From: Bin87 sp965261195
Lineage (GTDB): Bacteria > Chloroflexota > Dehalococcoidia > Lucifugimonadales > UBA3495
Assembly (NCBI GenBank): GCA_965261195.1
Contig: OZ253455.1
Coordinates: 992,001-1,056,000 of the forward strand
Reading direction: 5' to 3'
Length of the DNA stretch: 64,000 nucleotides
Part shown: positions 17,148 through 25,700 of the stretch, piece after piece
How positions within the stretch are numbered: position 1 is the first letter of the stretch
How the letters are laid out: the number at the start of each line of letters is the position of its first letter
Notes under the pieces: model-generated
Seen by the model: the letters and a program-made list of their open reading frames with translations, nothing else
What the model was told of the DNA's origin: nothing
The model's database searches: none
Position numbers and translations under genes: made by a program

Positions 17148-18476
17148 ATGGAGATCAGCAGCCTGGTTGACGACCGGCCTGACGAGGCCAAATTCAAGGT
17201 GCACCGTTCCAGCATGGTGTCGCCGGAGATTTACGAGCTGGAACAACGCCGCATTTTCGACCGTTGCTGGCTGTATCTGGGCCACGAAACCGAGGTTGCC
17301 AATGCCGGCGACTACGTCCGTCGGGTGGTGGCGGACCGTCCGTTGTTCTTCGCGCGCAATCGGGACGGCCAGCTCCGGGTGTTCCACAACACCTGCCCCC
17401 ACCGCGGCGCCCTCATCTGCCGCACCGACCAGGGGAATGCCCAGGTATTCCAGTGCTTCTACCACGCCTGGAGCTTCAACACATCGGGAGAACTGATCGG
17501 GATGCCCGATATTGAAGGCTACGGCCCTGACTTCGACCCCTCCGAGCTGGGACTACGGTCCCCGCGCTACGACAGCTACCGGGGTTTCATCTTCGTCTGC
17601 TTCGACGAGGAAACGGTGTCGCTGCCGGAGTATCTGGCCGGCGCCGCCGAATATCTCGACCTGGTGGCCGACCAGGCCGTCGGCGGTATGCAGGTGATTG
17701 CGGGATCCAACCGGTACACCATCAAGGCCAACTGGAAGCTGCTGGCCGAAAACAGCATCGACGGATACCATGCCATCCCCACGCATCAGACCTACTTTGA
17801 TTACATGAACCAGGGCGCCACCACCATGGTCACCAACCGCAAGGGTTTTGGGCGCGCCCTGGGCAACGGCCACGCGGTCATCGAAATCGACTCCGTATAT
17901 GGACGGCCAATCGCGATGTGGCATCCCTATTTCGGCGAAGCGGCCCGCCCGGAAATGCAGGGCATCAAGGACGACCTGATCGCCCGCTTCGGGCGCACCA
18001 AGGCGCTGCGGATGTGCGAAAAGACCCGCAACCTCCTCGTCTTCCCTAACCTCATCATCAACGACATCATGGCCGTTACCATCCGGGTGTTCCAGCCCAC
18101 GGGCCCCGCCGGCATGGACGTTACCGCCTGGGAGATGGCGCCCGCCGGTGAGAGTGGCAGCCTGCTGCGCCGCCGTCTGGACTCCTTCCTAACCTTCCTG
18201 GGGCCCGGCGGTTTCGCCACGCCCGATGACACCGAGGCCCTGGAGTCATGCCAGCAGGGGTTCAGCTCCGGCGGCGTCGAATGGTCCGACCTGTCGCGCG
18301 GCATGACCCGCTCACCCCGGGGCAATGACGAGTTGCAGATGCGCACCTTCTGGCGGCGCTGGCAGTCGCTGGTGGCGGGTCAACCCTACACCGAGCAATA
18401 CGAACGCGGCCTCACCCCAGGCGAAATCCCGGAGGTAACCCCGTCCCCGGAAATACCCGCTTCCGCCGCCGACTAA
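17148..18476 (+). CDS. Rieske non-heme iron oxygenase, alpha subunit
   Basis: Ring-hydroxylating or demethylating oxygenase, 442 residues from the ATG at 17148, which has GGAGG nine bases upstream; an in-frame GTG at 17115 is less likely. The Rieske [2Fe-2S] site is C83-x-H85 in CPHRGALIC and C103-x2-H106 in CFYHAWSF. The mononuclear iron site is in NSIDGYHAIPTH (His208, His213), with the bridging Asp in the same motif. The C-terminal catalytic domain is full length. No reductase, ferredoxin or beta subunit lies next to it, so partners must be encoded elsewhere. SAR202-type Chloroflexota are known to carry many such oxygenases. Substrate unknown. Confidence 0.93.
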   Translation: MEISSLVDDRPDEAKFKVHRSSMVSPEIYELEQRRIFDRCWLYLGHETEVANAGDYVRRVVADRPLFFARNRDGQLRVFHNTCPHRGALICRTDQGNAQVFQCFYHAWSFNTSGELIGMPDIEGYGPDFDPSELGLRSPRYDSYRGFIFVCFDEETVSLPEYLAGAAEYLDLVADQAVGGMQVIAGSNRYTIKANWKLLAENSIDGYHAIPTHQTYFDYMNQGATTMVTNRKGFGRALGNGHAVIEIDSVYGRPIAMWHPYFGEAARPEMQGIKDDLIARFGRTKALRMCEKTRNLLVFPNLIINDIMAVTIRVFQPTGPAGMDVTAWEMAPAGESGSLLRRRLDSFLTFLGPGGFATPDDTEALESCQQGFSSGGVEWSDLSRGMTRSPRGNDELQMRTFWRRWQSLVAGQPYTEQYERGLTPGEIPEVTPSPEIPASAAD

Positions 18477-18582
18477 TCCTCGCCTTTGGATGGGAGAGGA
18501 CCCGGCCGTGGATGAAGACCGGGCCCCCGGTCATTGCACCGGACAACCCAGCACGCGGCAACCCAGCAAGGAGCAACCCAAC

Positions 18583-18708
18583 ATGGTCTCCGAACTCACC
18601 CCACCCTTTCCGGCCCCGGTCGACGGGGCGCTGCGCCTGTGCTACAAACGTGCCACGCTTGATCAAGAGTCCCTGTCCGACCACGGCGCCCTCAGCATCA
18701 TCTTCTAA
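18583..18708 (+). CDS. Small hypothetical protein (41 aa)
   Basis: A 41-residue frame follows the Rieske gene by about 100 bases. It has a good ribosome site (AAGGAG at 18568-18573, nine bases before ATG). The peptide runs from PPFPAPVDGALRLCYKRA to DHGALSIIF, with one Cys. I recognise no family. It may be a small protein co-transcribed with the oxygenase, or the remnant of a larger gene. The 18709-18849 spacer then carries a GGGAGAGGG-type hairpin. Confidence 0.35.
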   Translation: MVSELTPPFPAPVDGALRLCYKRATLDQESLSDHGALSIIF

Positions 18709-18849
18709 AAAACCCCCTTTGTCCTGGAGGTGAGAACCCGACTCCCCTCTCCCCCGATATGAGCGGGCCAGGGTGAGGGGGACAGCCCTCCCACCACCTA
18801 TCGCCGCGTGGTATTATCAGCGCCGAATCCAAACGTACAGGACACCACC

Positions 18850-19311
18850 ATGACCACCTCCAACAACATCTTTGACGCGGCGCAACGGGACCTGCTGAGG
18901 GCAGCGCTGAACCGCATCGTGCCGGCGAATGACGAAATGCCCGGCGCCGGCGACTTGGGGGTTGGAGCGTTTGTAGAGGGAGTGGTGGCCGGCAGCGGAA
19001 AACTGCGCCGCGCGTTTCTCGATGGCCTGGTGCAGATTGAGCTGGCCGCCCAACAGCGCGGCGGGTCCTTTAGCTCGCTGTCGCCGCCAGCGCAAAGCGA
19101 AACATTGCAGGCCATCGAAGCCGAACAGTCCGAATTCTTCCAGACGTTGGTAACCCAAACCTATCGCGGTTACTACACCAACGCAACGGTGTTCGATCTG
19201 CTCAAATACCGCGCGCCCAACCGGGCCGACTACAATCCCACCCCTCTGGACGAATCCCTGTTGGAGCCGGTTCGCCAGCGCGGGCAAATGTGGACTCAAC
19301 CGACCAACTGA
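18850..19311 (+). CDS. Gluconate 2-dehydrogenase subunit 3-like protein
   Basis: 153 residues from the ATG at 18850. The pattern AQRDLLRAALNRIVPANDEMPGA, then LGVGAFVEGVVAG, and a C-terminal FQTLVTQTYRGYYTNATV matches the small helical subunit (subunit 3) that accompanies GMC-type flavin dehydrogenases. Family members often carry a Tat signal; none is visible here. The large GMC subunit is not adjacent, so the partner is unknown. It converges with the radical SAM gene on the minus strand, which ends 12 bases away. Confidence 0.65.
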   Translation: MTTSNNIFDAAQRDLLRAALNRIVPANDEMPGAGDLGVGAFVEGVVAGSGKLRRAFLDGLVQIELAAQQRGGSFSSLSPPAQSETLQAIEAEQSEFFQTLVTQTYRGYYTNATVFDLLKYRAPNRADYNPTPLDESLLEPVRQRGQMWTQPTN

Positions 19312-19323
19312 CCGCGTTTCCCG

Positions 19324-20301
19324 TTACGCTGCCAGCGGTAGCGTCAGTTGGGTCGGAGATTCCCGTGGTGCGTCGGCGGTAGTGTCGGTGGCCGCCGTTT
19401 CCATGACGCCGGCAAACCCGGGCAAACTCCCCGACTGCAAACCCCTGATGGACGGCATACGGGGCAACTCCCACCGCAGGCGGGCGTCATCCACCAAACC
19501 CAGCACTGCGTTGGTGTAGTCCCGGGGCGCGTGTTCACTCCGGTACAAACGAGCGTACCCCGGCGCCAGGTGCGGGTACGATTCCCGGATTAGCGGCATA
19601 AACCATTCCCGGCTGCCGGGGCGCAGAAAAAGCAGGTTGCCGGACAGGAACTGGGCTCGATGCTCCGCAGCCGCTGCGACCAGGGCGTCAATGCTGGCGG
19701 CGGTGTCGGACAGGCCCGGCAGCAGAGGGGCGGCCAGCACACCCGCGGCGATCCCGTGCTCAACCAGGTACTGCATGGCCTCCAGCCGGGCCATCGGATG
19801 CGGCGCTCCCGGCTCGGTCTGCCGCCAGATCGTTTCGTCGATGGTGCCTACGCTGAATACTACCTGCACGCCAGCCACGTCATTCAGGCGACGCAGCACG
19901 TCCACGTCCCGACGCACCAACGTCCCCTTGGTGGTTATGGACGCCGGATTGCGAAACTCAGCTAGCACTTCCAGTATCTGCCGGGTCAACTGGTACTGGG
20001 CTTCTGCCGGTTCGTAAGGGTCGGATGCGGTGCCGATGGCGATGGCCTCGTTGGCCCACTTCGGGCGGGAGAGTTCGCGTCGCAGAACGGCGGGCGCGTT
20101 CACCTTGGCAAATATCTGGCGGTCGAAGTCTGCGCCGGCATCCATCCCCCAATACTGGTGAGTGGAGCGGGCGTAGCAATAACGACAGGCGTGGCGGCAA
20201 CCCCGGTACGGATTTATCGTCCATTGGAAGGGAAAATCCGGGGCGTTGACGTGGTTGATGATGGATTTGCACTGGATTTCGGTAACTTCGGCGGTAGCCA
20301 T
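19324..20301 (-). CDS. Radical SAM protein, SplB/Rv2578c-like
   Basis: 325 residues. The radical SAM cluster is GCRHACRYCYAR (Cys35, Cys39, Cys42), preceded by INPYRGC, the hallmark of the SplB-like Rv2578c group. NEAIAIGTASDPYEPAEAQY and VVFSVGTIDE are further conserved strands of the barrel. The enzyme should bind SAM and a [4Fe-4S] cluster and make a 5'-deoxyadenosyl radical. Its substrate is unknown; spore-photoproduct-lyase-like annotation is by similarity only. GGAGG precedes the start on the minus strand. Single-gene unit. Confidence 0.88.
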   Translation of the reverse strand: MATAEVTEIQCKSIINHVNAPDFPFQWTINPYRGCRHACRYCYARSTHQYWGMDAGADFDRQIFAKVNAPAVLRRELSRPKWANEAIAIGTASDPYEPAEAQYQLTRQILEVLAEFRNPASITTKGTLVRRDVDVLRRLNDVAGVQVVFSVGTIDETIWRQTEPGAPHPMARLEAMQYLVEHGIAAGVLAAPLLPGLSDTAASIDALVAAAAEHRAQFLSGNLLFLRPGSREWFMPLIRESYPHLAPGYARLYRSEHAPRDYTNAVLGLVDDARLRWELPRMPSIRGLQSGSLPGFAGVMETAATDTTADAPRESPTQLTLPLAA

Positions 20302-20436
20302 CGGTGGTCCTCCGGCACGATTCGGCGCAAGTGAGCGCCGTGCGGCAAACTAATGTTCTATAAACTTGCCGCTATTTTAGACCGCCCGTTCTATGAAGTC
20401 AACCGCGGGCGGTCAGTCACCACGGTCTTTCGATTG

Positions 20437-20527
20437 TCATTGCGAGGAGCGCAGCGACGTGGCAATCTCGTTGGGGCGAGAATCTTGGCTCCTGGAACGG
20501 GATTGCCACGCTGCGCTCGCAATGACA
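20437..20527. repeat. MITE-like inverted repeat, short copy 2
   Basis: TCATTGCGAGGAGCGCAGCG...GCAATCTCG is mirrored by GGATTGCCACG...CTCGCAATGACA within 90 bases. The outer CTCGTGCG ends are absent. The rest of the 20302-20744 gap shows no gene. Confidence 0.7.
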
Positions 20528-20744
20528 AAACCGGGAAAATCGAAAGACCCTGGTCACTCACGCCGGTCCACCTTTTCAATCCAGACCAACCCCTGGTCCT
20601 TGGGAGGAGCTTTGGAAAGTGGAACTCTCGGTGTGGTTGCACACGCTGCGGCGGGGCGTGATATTCTGCGGCCATCCCACCGGGGCCATTTTCATGCTTG
20701 GGGTGGGATGCGCGTGGGATAGTCCGAATCAGAACCTGCCGGGT

Positions 20745-22712
20745 TTAGTCCCCGCTCACCGCGCAGTCGTACCGTTCCAGGCACGATGCCACCACCAGGT
20801 CAACGTCCTCGTCAAGCAGGTAGCCCGAGTTGGCCAGGGCGGTGGCGGACACTTTGACCCGCTCGGTGTAGTCTTCCCGGCTCTCGTAACGTTCTTCCAG
20901 CGATGGTCTGGGGTCGCCGCTGGTCTGGCGCTGGTCGGCGGTGGCGGCAAACCAGTGGGAAGAACCCTGCATCGACATCAACTGCTCCGGCGCGCCGGTG
21001 TCCGGGTGGCGCAGATTCCAGCCGGTGTGCGTACCCACGGGCACTTCCAGGTCAGGCAGGCGGATGCCGGCCACGTCGTTGCCATCGGCGTCGGCGGCGG
21101 ACACTAGGCGCGGATACTCGCGGCCCTCCCGCACCGGGTGCGCCGCGATTCCCTGGGCGGCATCAGGGCCTAGGTCAACCGCGCGGATGCGCCACAGACG
21201 CGACGGGTCCGGCGTGGCTCCTTCGGGTGTGGTTACCAGGGTGTCGAGATATGCCTCCGGATGAACGGCGGTGCCATCGTCCAGCCTGGGGTGCCGGCTA
21301 GGCGGCGGCGCAACGCCGTCGGTAGCCCAGCGATCCAGGTTGATCAGCGCCGCCCGCAGCAGCGGGATGTAATCCACCACGTTGTAGGGATGGCGACCGA
21401 CGGATCCATCGGGCCCGACACCGGCCATTTGGTCAGGCGAGCCGGGGAGGTGCTGCGCTCCGGCGAACAGGTAATGCCGCGTCTCTGCGGCGGGCGTCAG
21501 GTCGAAGTTGCCCGTGCTGTCAACGTGGGAAAGGCAACCATCGCCGCGCCAGTACTCGGCAGCGGAGTTGGTGTAGATTATCTTGGGTACCGCATCCAGA
21601 CCGCGCAACCGGCTCAACAGACCGTCGGTTTGCTCGGTGAGCGGGTCGGTCAGCTCGTGGTCGGCGAAGGGAAACCGGTGGCCGAAGCTGGGCGCCGACT
21701 GGCAGGATGGCTGGGCGAAGCGATGATTGAATTCGCCGCGCCGGCCGCCGGCCACGTGAGGCAGCAAGCCGTCGAACACGAGCCGCCCGTCCTCGTCCAC
21801 GTTCAACCCGCAGTACAGCATGGTGCGCAGCAGCCGTCCCGACTGCGACACACCGTGGGCGAAAATCTTCTCGAACCCACCGGATACTGGGTTGGTCGTA
21901 GCTGGGTTGCGCATCCAGGTAGCCGCCTCGCGTATGGCCAGCATCCCGCAGCCCACCACCACCGGCTGCGCCGCCGGGTAGACGGCGTTGTAAATCTTGC
22001 CCGGCTCAAATCCTGATGCCAGGTGGATGTGCTCGGCGCTGGGCGCCACTCCGTCGTCGGTCTCACGGCCAAATTGCCATTCGGACCGCGGGATGAGCGT
22101 GTCGGGGCCGTCTTCCCAGTCACGCACCAGCAGCATGGCGTTCGGGTCGGCAAGGTCGGCCGCCGGATAGGGGCGATGGGCGCGGTTGGCCAGCAGACGG
22201 GTGCGTTCGCGGCTGTGGGGGCGCATCTCGACACTGCACTGGCCGACGACGGGCTTGCCGTCAATCCGGATTTCCGGCGCATCCAGACCCAACAGGGCAG
22301 CGCTGCGGTAGACATCCGACTGCCAACCCACCGACAGCACCGAGTAGCCGTGTCGCAGCAAAAAGCCGTCACCCACCGGAATGGCGTCGGAATCTACGGC
22401 CGGCGTCGCCCCCCGGTTGAAAAAGGCCACGGTGCGGCGGCGGCCCCGGTTCACAACCTCGACAATCAGCCGCCCGTTGCCGCTGCCGCTATCACGGGGA
22501 GCCACCAAGGTGAAATCCGCCTCGAAGCGCACACGGCCGGCATCATCAATGGGCGCGTGTTGCAGGTCGACAATCTCCCGGTTGGCCGGATTATGCGGAT
22601 CGACGGCAAAGGTTAGTACGCCGTCGATACGTTCGTAATCGCCAGCATCGTCAAACCGTTCGCCGCCGGCCAAAGCCTCCCGCCGCCTGATCGCCACATT
22701 GATAACCGGCAT
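20745..22712 (-). CDS. Alpha/beta hydrolase-domain protein (Abhydrolase_10 type)
   Basis: 655 residues from the ATG at 22712, chosen because GGGAGG lies just upstream; an upstream in-frame start at 22775 lacks a site. The N-terminal half is beta-rich (VRFEADFTLVAP, LIVEVVNRGRR). The likely nucleophile is Ser291 in FAHGVSQSGRLLRTML. The acid and base lie further on; HHGAEH-like motifs are absent, and HYLFAGAQHLPG is the likely His segment. The family is large, secreted or cytoplasmic, and uncharacterised in most bacteria. No clear signal peptide. Monocistronic, flanked on both sides by repeats. Confidence 0.78.
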   Translation of the reverse strand: MPVINVAIRRREALAGGERFDDAGDYERIDGVLTFAVDPHNPANREIVDLQHAPIDDAGRVRFEADFTLVAPRDSGSGNGRLIVEVVNRGRRRTVAFFNRGATPAVDSDAIPVGDGFLLRHGYSVLSVGWQSDVYRSAALLGLDAPEIRIDGKPVVGQCSVEMRPHSRERTRLLANRAHRPYPAADLADPNAMLLVRDWEDGPDTLIPRSEWQFGRETDDGVAPSAEHIHLASGFEPGKIYNAVYPAAQPVVVGCGMLAIREAATWMRNPATTNPVSGGFEKIFAHGVSQSGRLLRTMLYCGLNVDEDGRLVFDGLLPHVAGGRRGEFNHRFAQPSCQSAPSFGHRFPFADHELTDPLTEQTDGLLSRLRGLDAVPKIIYTNSAAEYWRGDGCLSHVDSTGNFDLTPAAETRHYLFAGAQHLPGSPDQMAGVGPDGSVGRHPYNVVDYIPLLRAALINLDRWATDGVAPPPSRHPRLDDGTAVHPEAYLDTLVTTPEGATPDPSRLWRIRAVDLGPDAAQGIAAHPVREGREYPRLVSAADADGNDVAGIRLPDLEVPVGTHTGWNLRHPDTGAPEQLMSMQGSSHWFAATADQRQTSGDPRPSLEERYESREDYTERVKVSATALANSGYLLDEDVDLVVASCLERYDCAVSGD

Positions 22713-22778
22713 ACCTGACCTCCCAAATAATTCTTCGAGTTGGCCGATGGTAACAACGCCACAGTGGTGGGTCAAACC

Positions 22779-23010
22779 TCACGCGTACCAACTTAATGTG
22801 TCATTGCGAGCGCAGCGTGGCAATCGCGTTGGCGTAGCAATGGTCGCCGTAGCAATGATGGTGCATCGACGGGTATTCAACCTCAACGAGGCTGCCACGT
22901 CCCTCGACGAGCTCGGGATGAGCGGGCGCTCCTCGCAATGACAAGTGGAGGTGGGCGCTGACCGCAATGCCAGTAGGTTGATATGGTTTGACAAAGTGGG
23001 TACGCAGGAG
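22779..23010. repeat. MITE-like inverted repeat, copy 3
   Basis: Begins with ACGCGTACCAACTTAATGTG TCATTGCGAG and ends with GACAAAGTGGGTACGCAGGAG. The inside includes TCATCCCGAGC-type sequence in inverse (CTCGACGAGCTCGGGATGAG), as in the copy at 35.1 kb. It fills most of the gap between the divergent hydrolase and nuoE genes. Confidence 0.75.
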
Positions 23011-23053
23011 CGGGTCAAACTGGTTGACCGTGCGCATCAACCATCCGTCCCCC

Positions 23054-23062
23054 TGCTATAAT
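23054..23062 (+). promoter_or_regulatory. Extended -10 promoter of nuoE, probably leaderless
   Basis: TGCTATAAT (TGn plus a perfect -10) ends six bases before the nuoE ATG, so transcription should start at or within a base or two of the start codon. No ribosome site fits in that space. The TTGACC at 23024-23029 is too distant (27 bases) to be its -35. Confidence 0.55.
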
Positions 23063-23068
23063 CCCGCC

Positions 23069-23626
23069 ATGGTTGCTGACGGCGAAACCACCCGACGGCG
23101 CCGTCGTGGCGGCGGACCGGGCGATGCACCTGACCCGGCCACCGACGGCTCGGCGGATGCCGACCGGCGCGGGCGTCAGTCTGACCTGCGTAGAACCCTC
23201 CGCGAGACATTCCCCGAGCGAAATCGCGATGCGCTGCTGCCGGCGCTGCACCTGCTGCAGCACGAGCACGGCCACCTGCCCGAGTGGGCGTTGCAAGTGG
23301 TGGGGTGGCACCTCCGAGTGCCGGCGTCGGAAATCTACGGCGCCGCCACCTCCTACTCCGAACTGCGCATCGGGATTCCGGCACGGCACACCGTTACCGT
23401 CTGCACGGGCCTGGCGTGCTGGCTGGCCGGAGGCGAGGAATTGCTTGCGGCGGCGCAGCGGGCGCTGGCCACCGGCGATGATACCCGCATCAATACCAAC
23501 GCCATCAATACCACCGCCTGCGCCTTCATCTGCGGCGTAGCGCCGGCCGCCGGCGTCGACGGGCGTTGGCTGGGCCGCGTGACCCGCGCCAAACTGCTGG
23601 CGGCGATCCAGGATGCCCCGGCATGA
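23069..23626 (+). CDS. nuoE: NuoE/HoxE-like NADH dehydrogenase 2Fe-2S subunit
   Basis: 185 residues from the ATG at 23069. The first ~40 residues are a charged, disordered extension (TRRRRRGGGPGDAPD). Then comes the thioredoxin-like NuoE fold: the helical start RDALLPALHLLQHEHGHLPEWAL, then the [2Fe-2S] ligands in VCTGLACW (C-x4-C) and TACAFICGVAPA (C-x3-C). It transfers electrons from the flavin subunit. It overlaps nuoF by ATGA, so the pair is translationally coupled. No nuoG, hydrogenase or formate dehydrogenase gene follows, so this is an orphan diaphorase module. Confidence 0.9.
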   Translation: MVADGETTRRRRRGGGPGDAPDPATDGSADADRRGRQSDLRRTLRETFPERNRDALLPALHLLQHEHGHLPEWALQVVGWHLRVPASEIYGAATSYSELRIGIPARHTVTVCTGLACWLAGGEELLAAAQRALATGDDTRINTNAINTTACAFICGVAPAAGVDGRWLGRVTRAKLLAAIQDAPA

Positions 23627-25242
23627 CCACCCCCGGTCAAGCCACCACGCCATCGGTTCAGCTGGCCGCCCGGCAGGACCGGGCCCGCCGAAGCATCGCC
23701 GCGTTGGGACGAACCACCCGCGTCGCCGTGCAGTGGGGCCATTGCAGCCAGGCCGTCGGAGCCGATGCAATCTCCCACCGCCTGACCGCAGCTCTGGCCG
23801 GTCGGCGCGATGTGGGTGTCATTGCGGCCGGCTGCGATGGCGCGTGCTTTGCTGCCACCCAGGTCGTGGTACAACGACCCGACGGGTCAACCAGCTACTT
23901 TGACCGGGTGGGCGCCGATGACGACCTCGCCGTGATCCTGGCCAGCGTTGCCGGCGCAGTTGATGCCGGATCGGAGCGCCCGTCATCCGAGCTGGAAGAC
24001 TTTTTCACACCCCAGCACATTGCCCTTATGGACGGTATCGGCAGCATCGACCCCGAGTCGCTGGACGAATACCGGGCTGCCGGAGGATACAGCGGTCTCA
24101 CCGCGGCGCTGTCGATGTCGCCGGATGCCGTAATCCGGCTGGTGCTGGATGCCGGTTTGCTGGGCCGCGGCGGAGCGTTCTTCCCGGCGGCCCGCAAGTG
24201 GCAAGCGGCCCGGGGAGTCGCCGCCCAACGGCGCCATCTAGTGGTCAACGCCGAGGAAGGTGAACCGGGCGTGTTCAAGGACCGCCACCTCATGGAGGGC
24301 AATCCGCACCGCATCGTCGAAGGAGCCCTGATCGCGGCCTACGCTGCCGACGCTGCCAGCGTGGTCATTTACGTGAACGCCGCAGCCGACCGGTCGGCGG
24401 AGCGGATGTCCCGGGCCGTTGCTGATGCCACTAACGGCGGACTCATCGGCGATGGCATCCTGGGCAGCGGTTTTGGATGCACGGTCAGCGTCCGGCGCGG
24501 CGCCGGCGGCTACGTGTGCGGGGAGGAAACCACCCTGCTGAACACCATCGAGGGGCGCCGCCGGGAGCCTCGGCTCAGGCCGCCCTTTCCCACCGACGCC
24601 GGCCTCTACGGCGAACCGACCGTAATCAACAACGCCGAAACCCTGTGCAACGTGCCCGCCATCCTCACCGGTGGAGTGCGTCGATTCGCCTCGGTCGGCC
24701 TGGACGAAGCTCGTGGCACTCGGCTGGTATCGCTCAGCGGTGCGGTGCAGCGACCCGGAATGGCGGAAGTGCCCATGGGTACCACCGTGCGCGAGGTCAT
24801 CGACCAGGTTGGCGGCGGTGTGGCCGGCGGGCGCACACTGGGATTTGCCGTCGTCGGAGGGCCATCCAGCGGCATACTGCCGGCTGCCGAGCTGGACGTG
24901 GCGTTGCGCCCCGGAATGCTTCATCCCAGCGGTGTGGTCATGGGCGCCGGCGGCATCACCGTGTTCGACGACCAGGCATCGCCGGCGCAGGTGGCCGCGC
25001 GCCTGGCCGCTTACAACGCCGCCGAGTCCTGCGGCAAATGCACCCCCTGCCGCGAAGGGACGCCCCGTATCGCAGCAGCGTTGCAACGCATCGCCAGCGG
25101 CGGCGAAACCGCTGGCGACCGGTCGGATTTACAAGACCTGGCCGAAATAGTCGGCGCAGCGTCCCTGTGCGGCCTCGGTCAGATGGCCGGCAACCCGGTC
25201 AACAGCTTCCTCCATTTCTACGGCTCGGCGGCAACCACCTGA
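23623..25242 (+). CDS. nuoF: NuoF/HoxF-like NADH-binding flavoprotein subunit
   Basis: 539 residues from the ATG at 23623, which overlaps the nuoE stop. The N-terminal ~110 residues form a second thioredoxin-like domain (VAVQWGHCSQAVGADAI, IAAGCDGACFAATQVVV), as in HoxF and formate-dehydrogenase beta subunits. Then come the FMN/NADH fold (LLGRGGAFFPAARKWQ, NAEEGEPGVFKDRHLMEG, GAGGYVCGEETTLLNTIEG, GLYGEPTVINNAETLCNVPA), the SLBB region and the C-terminal [4Fe-4S] site (ESCGKCTPCREGT, then SLCGLGQ). It oxidises NADH or reduces NAD+ together with NuoE. The N-terminal domain suggests a soluble hydrogenase or formate dehydrogenase type partner rather than complex I. Confidence 0.93.
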   Translation: MTTPGQATTPSVQLAARQDRARRSIAALGRTTRVAVQWGHCSQAVGADAISHRLTAALAGRRDVGVIAAGCDGACFAATQVVVQRPDGSTSYFDRVGADDDLAVILASVAGAVDAGSERPSSELEDFFTPQHIALMDGIGSIDPESLDEYRAAGGYSGLTAALSMSPDAVIRLVLDAGLLGRGGAFFPAARKWQAARGVAAQRRHLVVNAEEGEPGVFKDRHLMEGNPHRIVEGALIAAYAADAASVVIYVNAAADRSAERMSRAVADATNGGLIGDGILGSGFGCTVSVRRGAGGYVCGEETTLLNTIEGRRREPRLRPPFPTDAGLYGEPTVINNAETLCNVPAILTGGVRRFASVGLDEARGTRLVSLSGAVQRPGMAEVPMGTTVREVIDQVGGGVAGGRTLGFAVVGGPSSGILPAAELDVALRPGMLHPSGVVMGAGGITVFDDQASPAQVAARLAAYNAAESCGKCTPCREGTPRIAAALQRIASGGETAGDRSDLQDLAEIVGAASLCGLGQMAGNPVNSFLHFYGSAATT

Positions 25243-25333
25243 CCTATCCGCGACCCCATCCTGTATGTCCTGCCCAGCGATGTAAAAAACCGGTACTCCG
25301 AACCACGTTACTCCGGACGACCCACATAAACGT

Positions 25334-25371
25334 AAAAAAGCCAGGCGCCGATCAACAGTCGGATACCTGGC
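25334..25371 (-). terminator. Rho-independent terminator of the minus-strand RNA
   Basis: On the minus strand GCCAGG pairs with CCTGGC (6 bp). CCGA/TCGG pairs inside across a small internal loop, and six T follow directly. On the plus strand the bases after the hairpin are not T-rich, so it does not serve nuoF. Confidence 0.8.
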
Positions 25372-25651
25372 TGGTGTTCGGCATCGGCCGGCCCGTCTCC
25401 GGGCCAGGAATCACGATGCCTGTGTTTTGCCCGGTCGATTATTCTGCCAAACCTCTGGGCGGCTCCGATTGGGCGGCTCCGATTCCCGGAGACCAATCAG
25501 GCCGCGGCAGCGTCCCAGACCGGGCCAATAAGCGGAAAATGCCATTTATGGTTTATCGTTACCAACGAAACCACTTCGCACCTCCAGTGCAGACGGGTTG
25601 CTCGCCCTTCTGATTCTAACGGGTGGGATGTCCCGGCCACCCCAGCATTAT
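25334..25651 (-). ncRNA. Predicted structured small RNA (~320 nt), unknown class
   Basis: A complete minus-strand transcription unit without a convincing ORF: a promoter at 25658-25686 and a terminator at 25334-25371. In between are local helices: GGGTGG/CCACCC (25621-25642), GCAC/GTGC (25578-25590), TGGTTT-CGTT/AACG-AAACCA (25549-25573), GGCATCG/CGATGCC (25380-25420) closing over GGCCCG-GAGA-CGGGCC (25390-25405, a GNRA tetraloop), and an exact 14-base direct repeat (GGGCGGCTCCGATT, 25457-25484). I looked for signatures of RNase P RNA (GAGGAAAGUCC, ACAGAA), tmRNA (CCA-ended tRNA-like ends), SRP RNA (GGUCAGG, GGAAGCAGCC) and common riboswitches, and found none. The unit is convergent with nuoF, so it is not a leader. 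The only frame in it (25308-25496) has an unprotein-like composition. Class unknown. Confidence 0.6.
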
Positions 25652-25657
25652 AGATAC

Positions 25658-25686
25658 ATACTATACCGCACAGCAATACTTGTCAA
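25658..25686 (-). promoter_or_regulatory. Promoter of the minus-strand RNA
   Basis: Perfect TTGACA at 25681-25686 (minus), 17 bases, then TAGTAT at 25658-25663. An overlapping TATAGT (15-base spacing) and a perfect TATAAT at 25647-25652 lie just beyond. No coding gene reads from it. Confidence 0.65.
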
Positions 25687-25700
25687 CCCATCCTGCCACC

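Noticed and set aside
23024..23029. TTGACC as the -35 of the nuoE promoter
   Set aside because: 27 bases from the TATAAT, too far; the extended TGn -10 is a better explanation.
25308..25496. 62-codon frame within the same region
   Set aside because: TTG start without a ribosome site, reading through the terminator hairpin; composition not protein-like.
25334..25651. RNase P RNA, tmRNA or SRP RNA as identity of the minus-strand RNA
   Set aside because: None of their conserved cores (GAGGAAAGUCC, CCA-ended tRNA-like domain, GGAAGCAGCC) is present.
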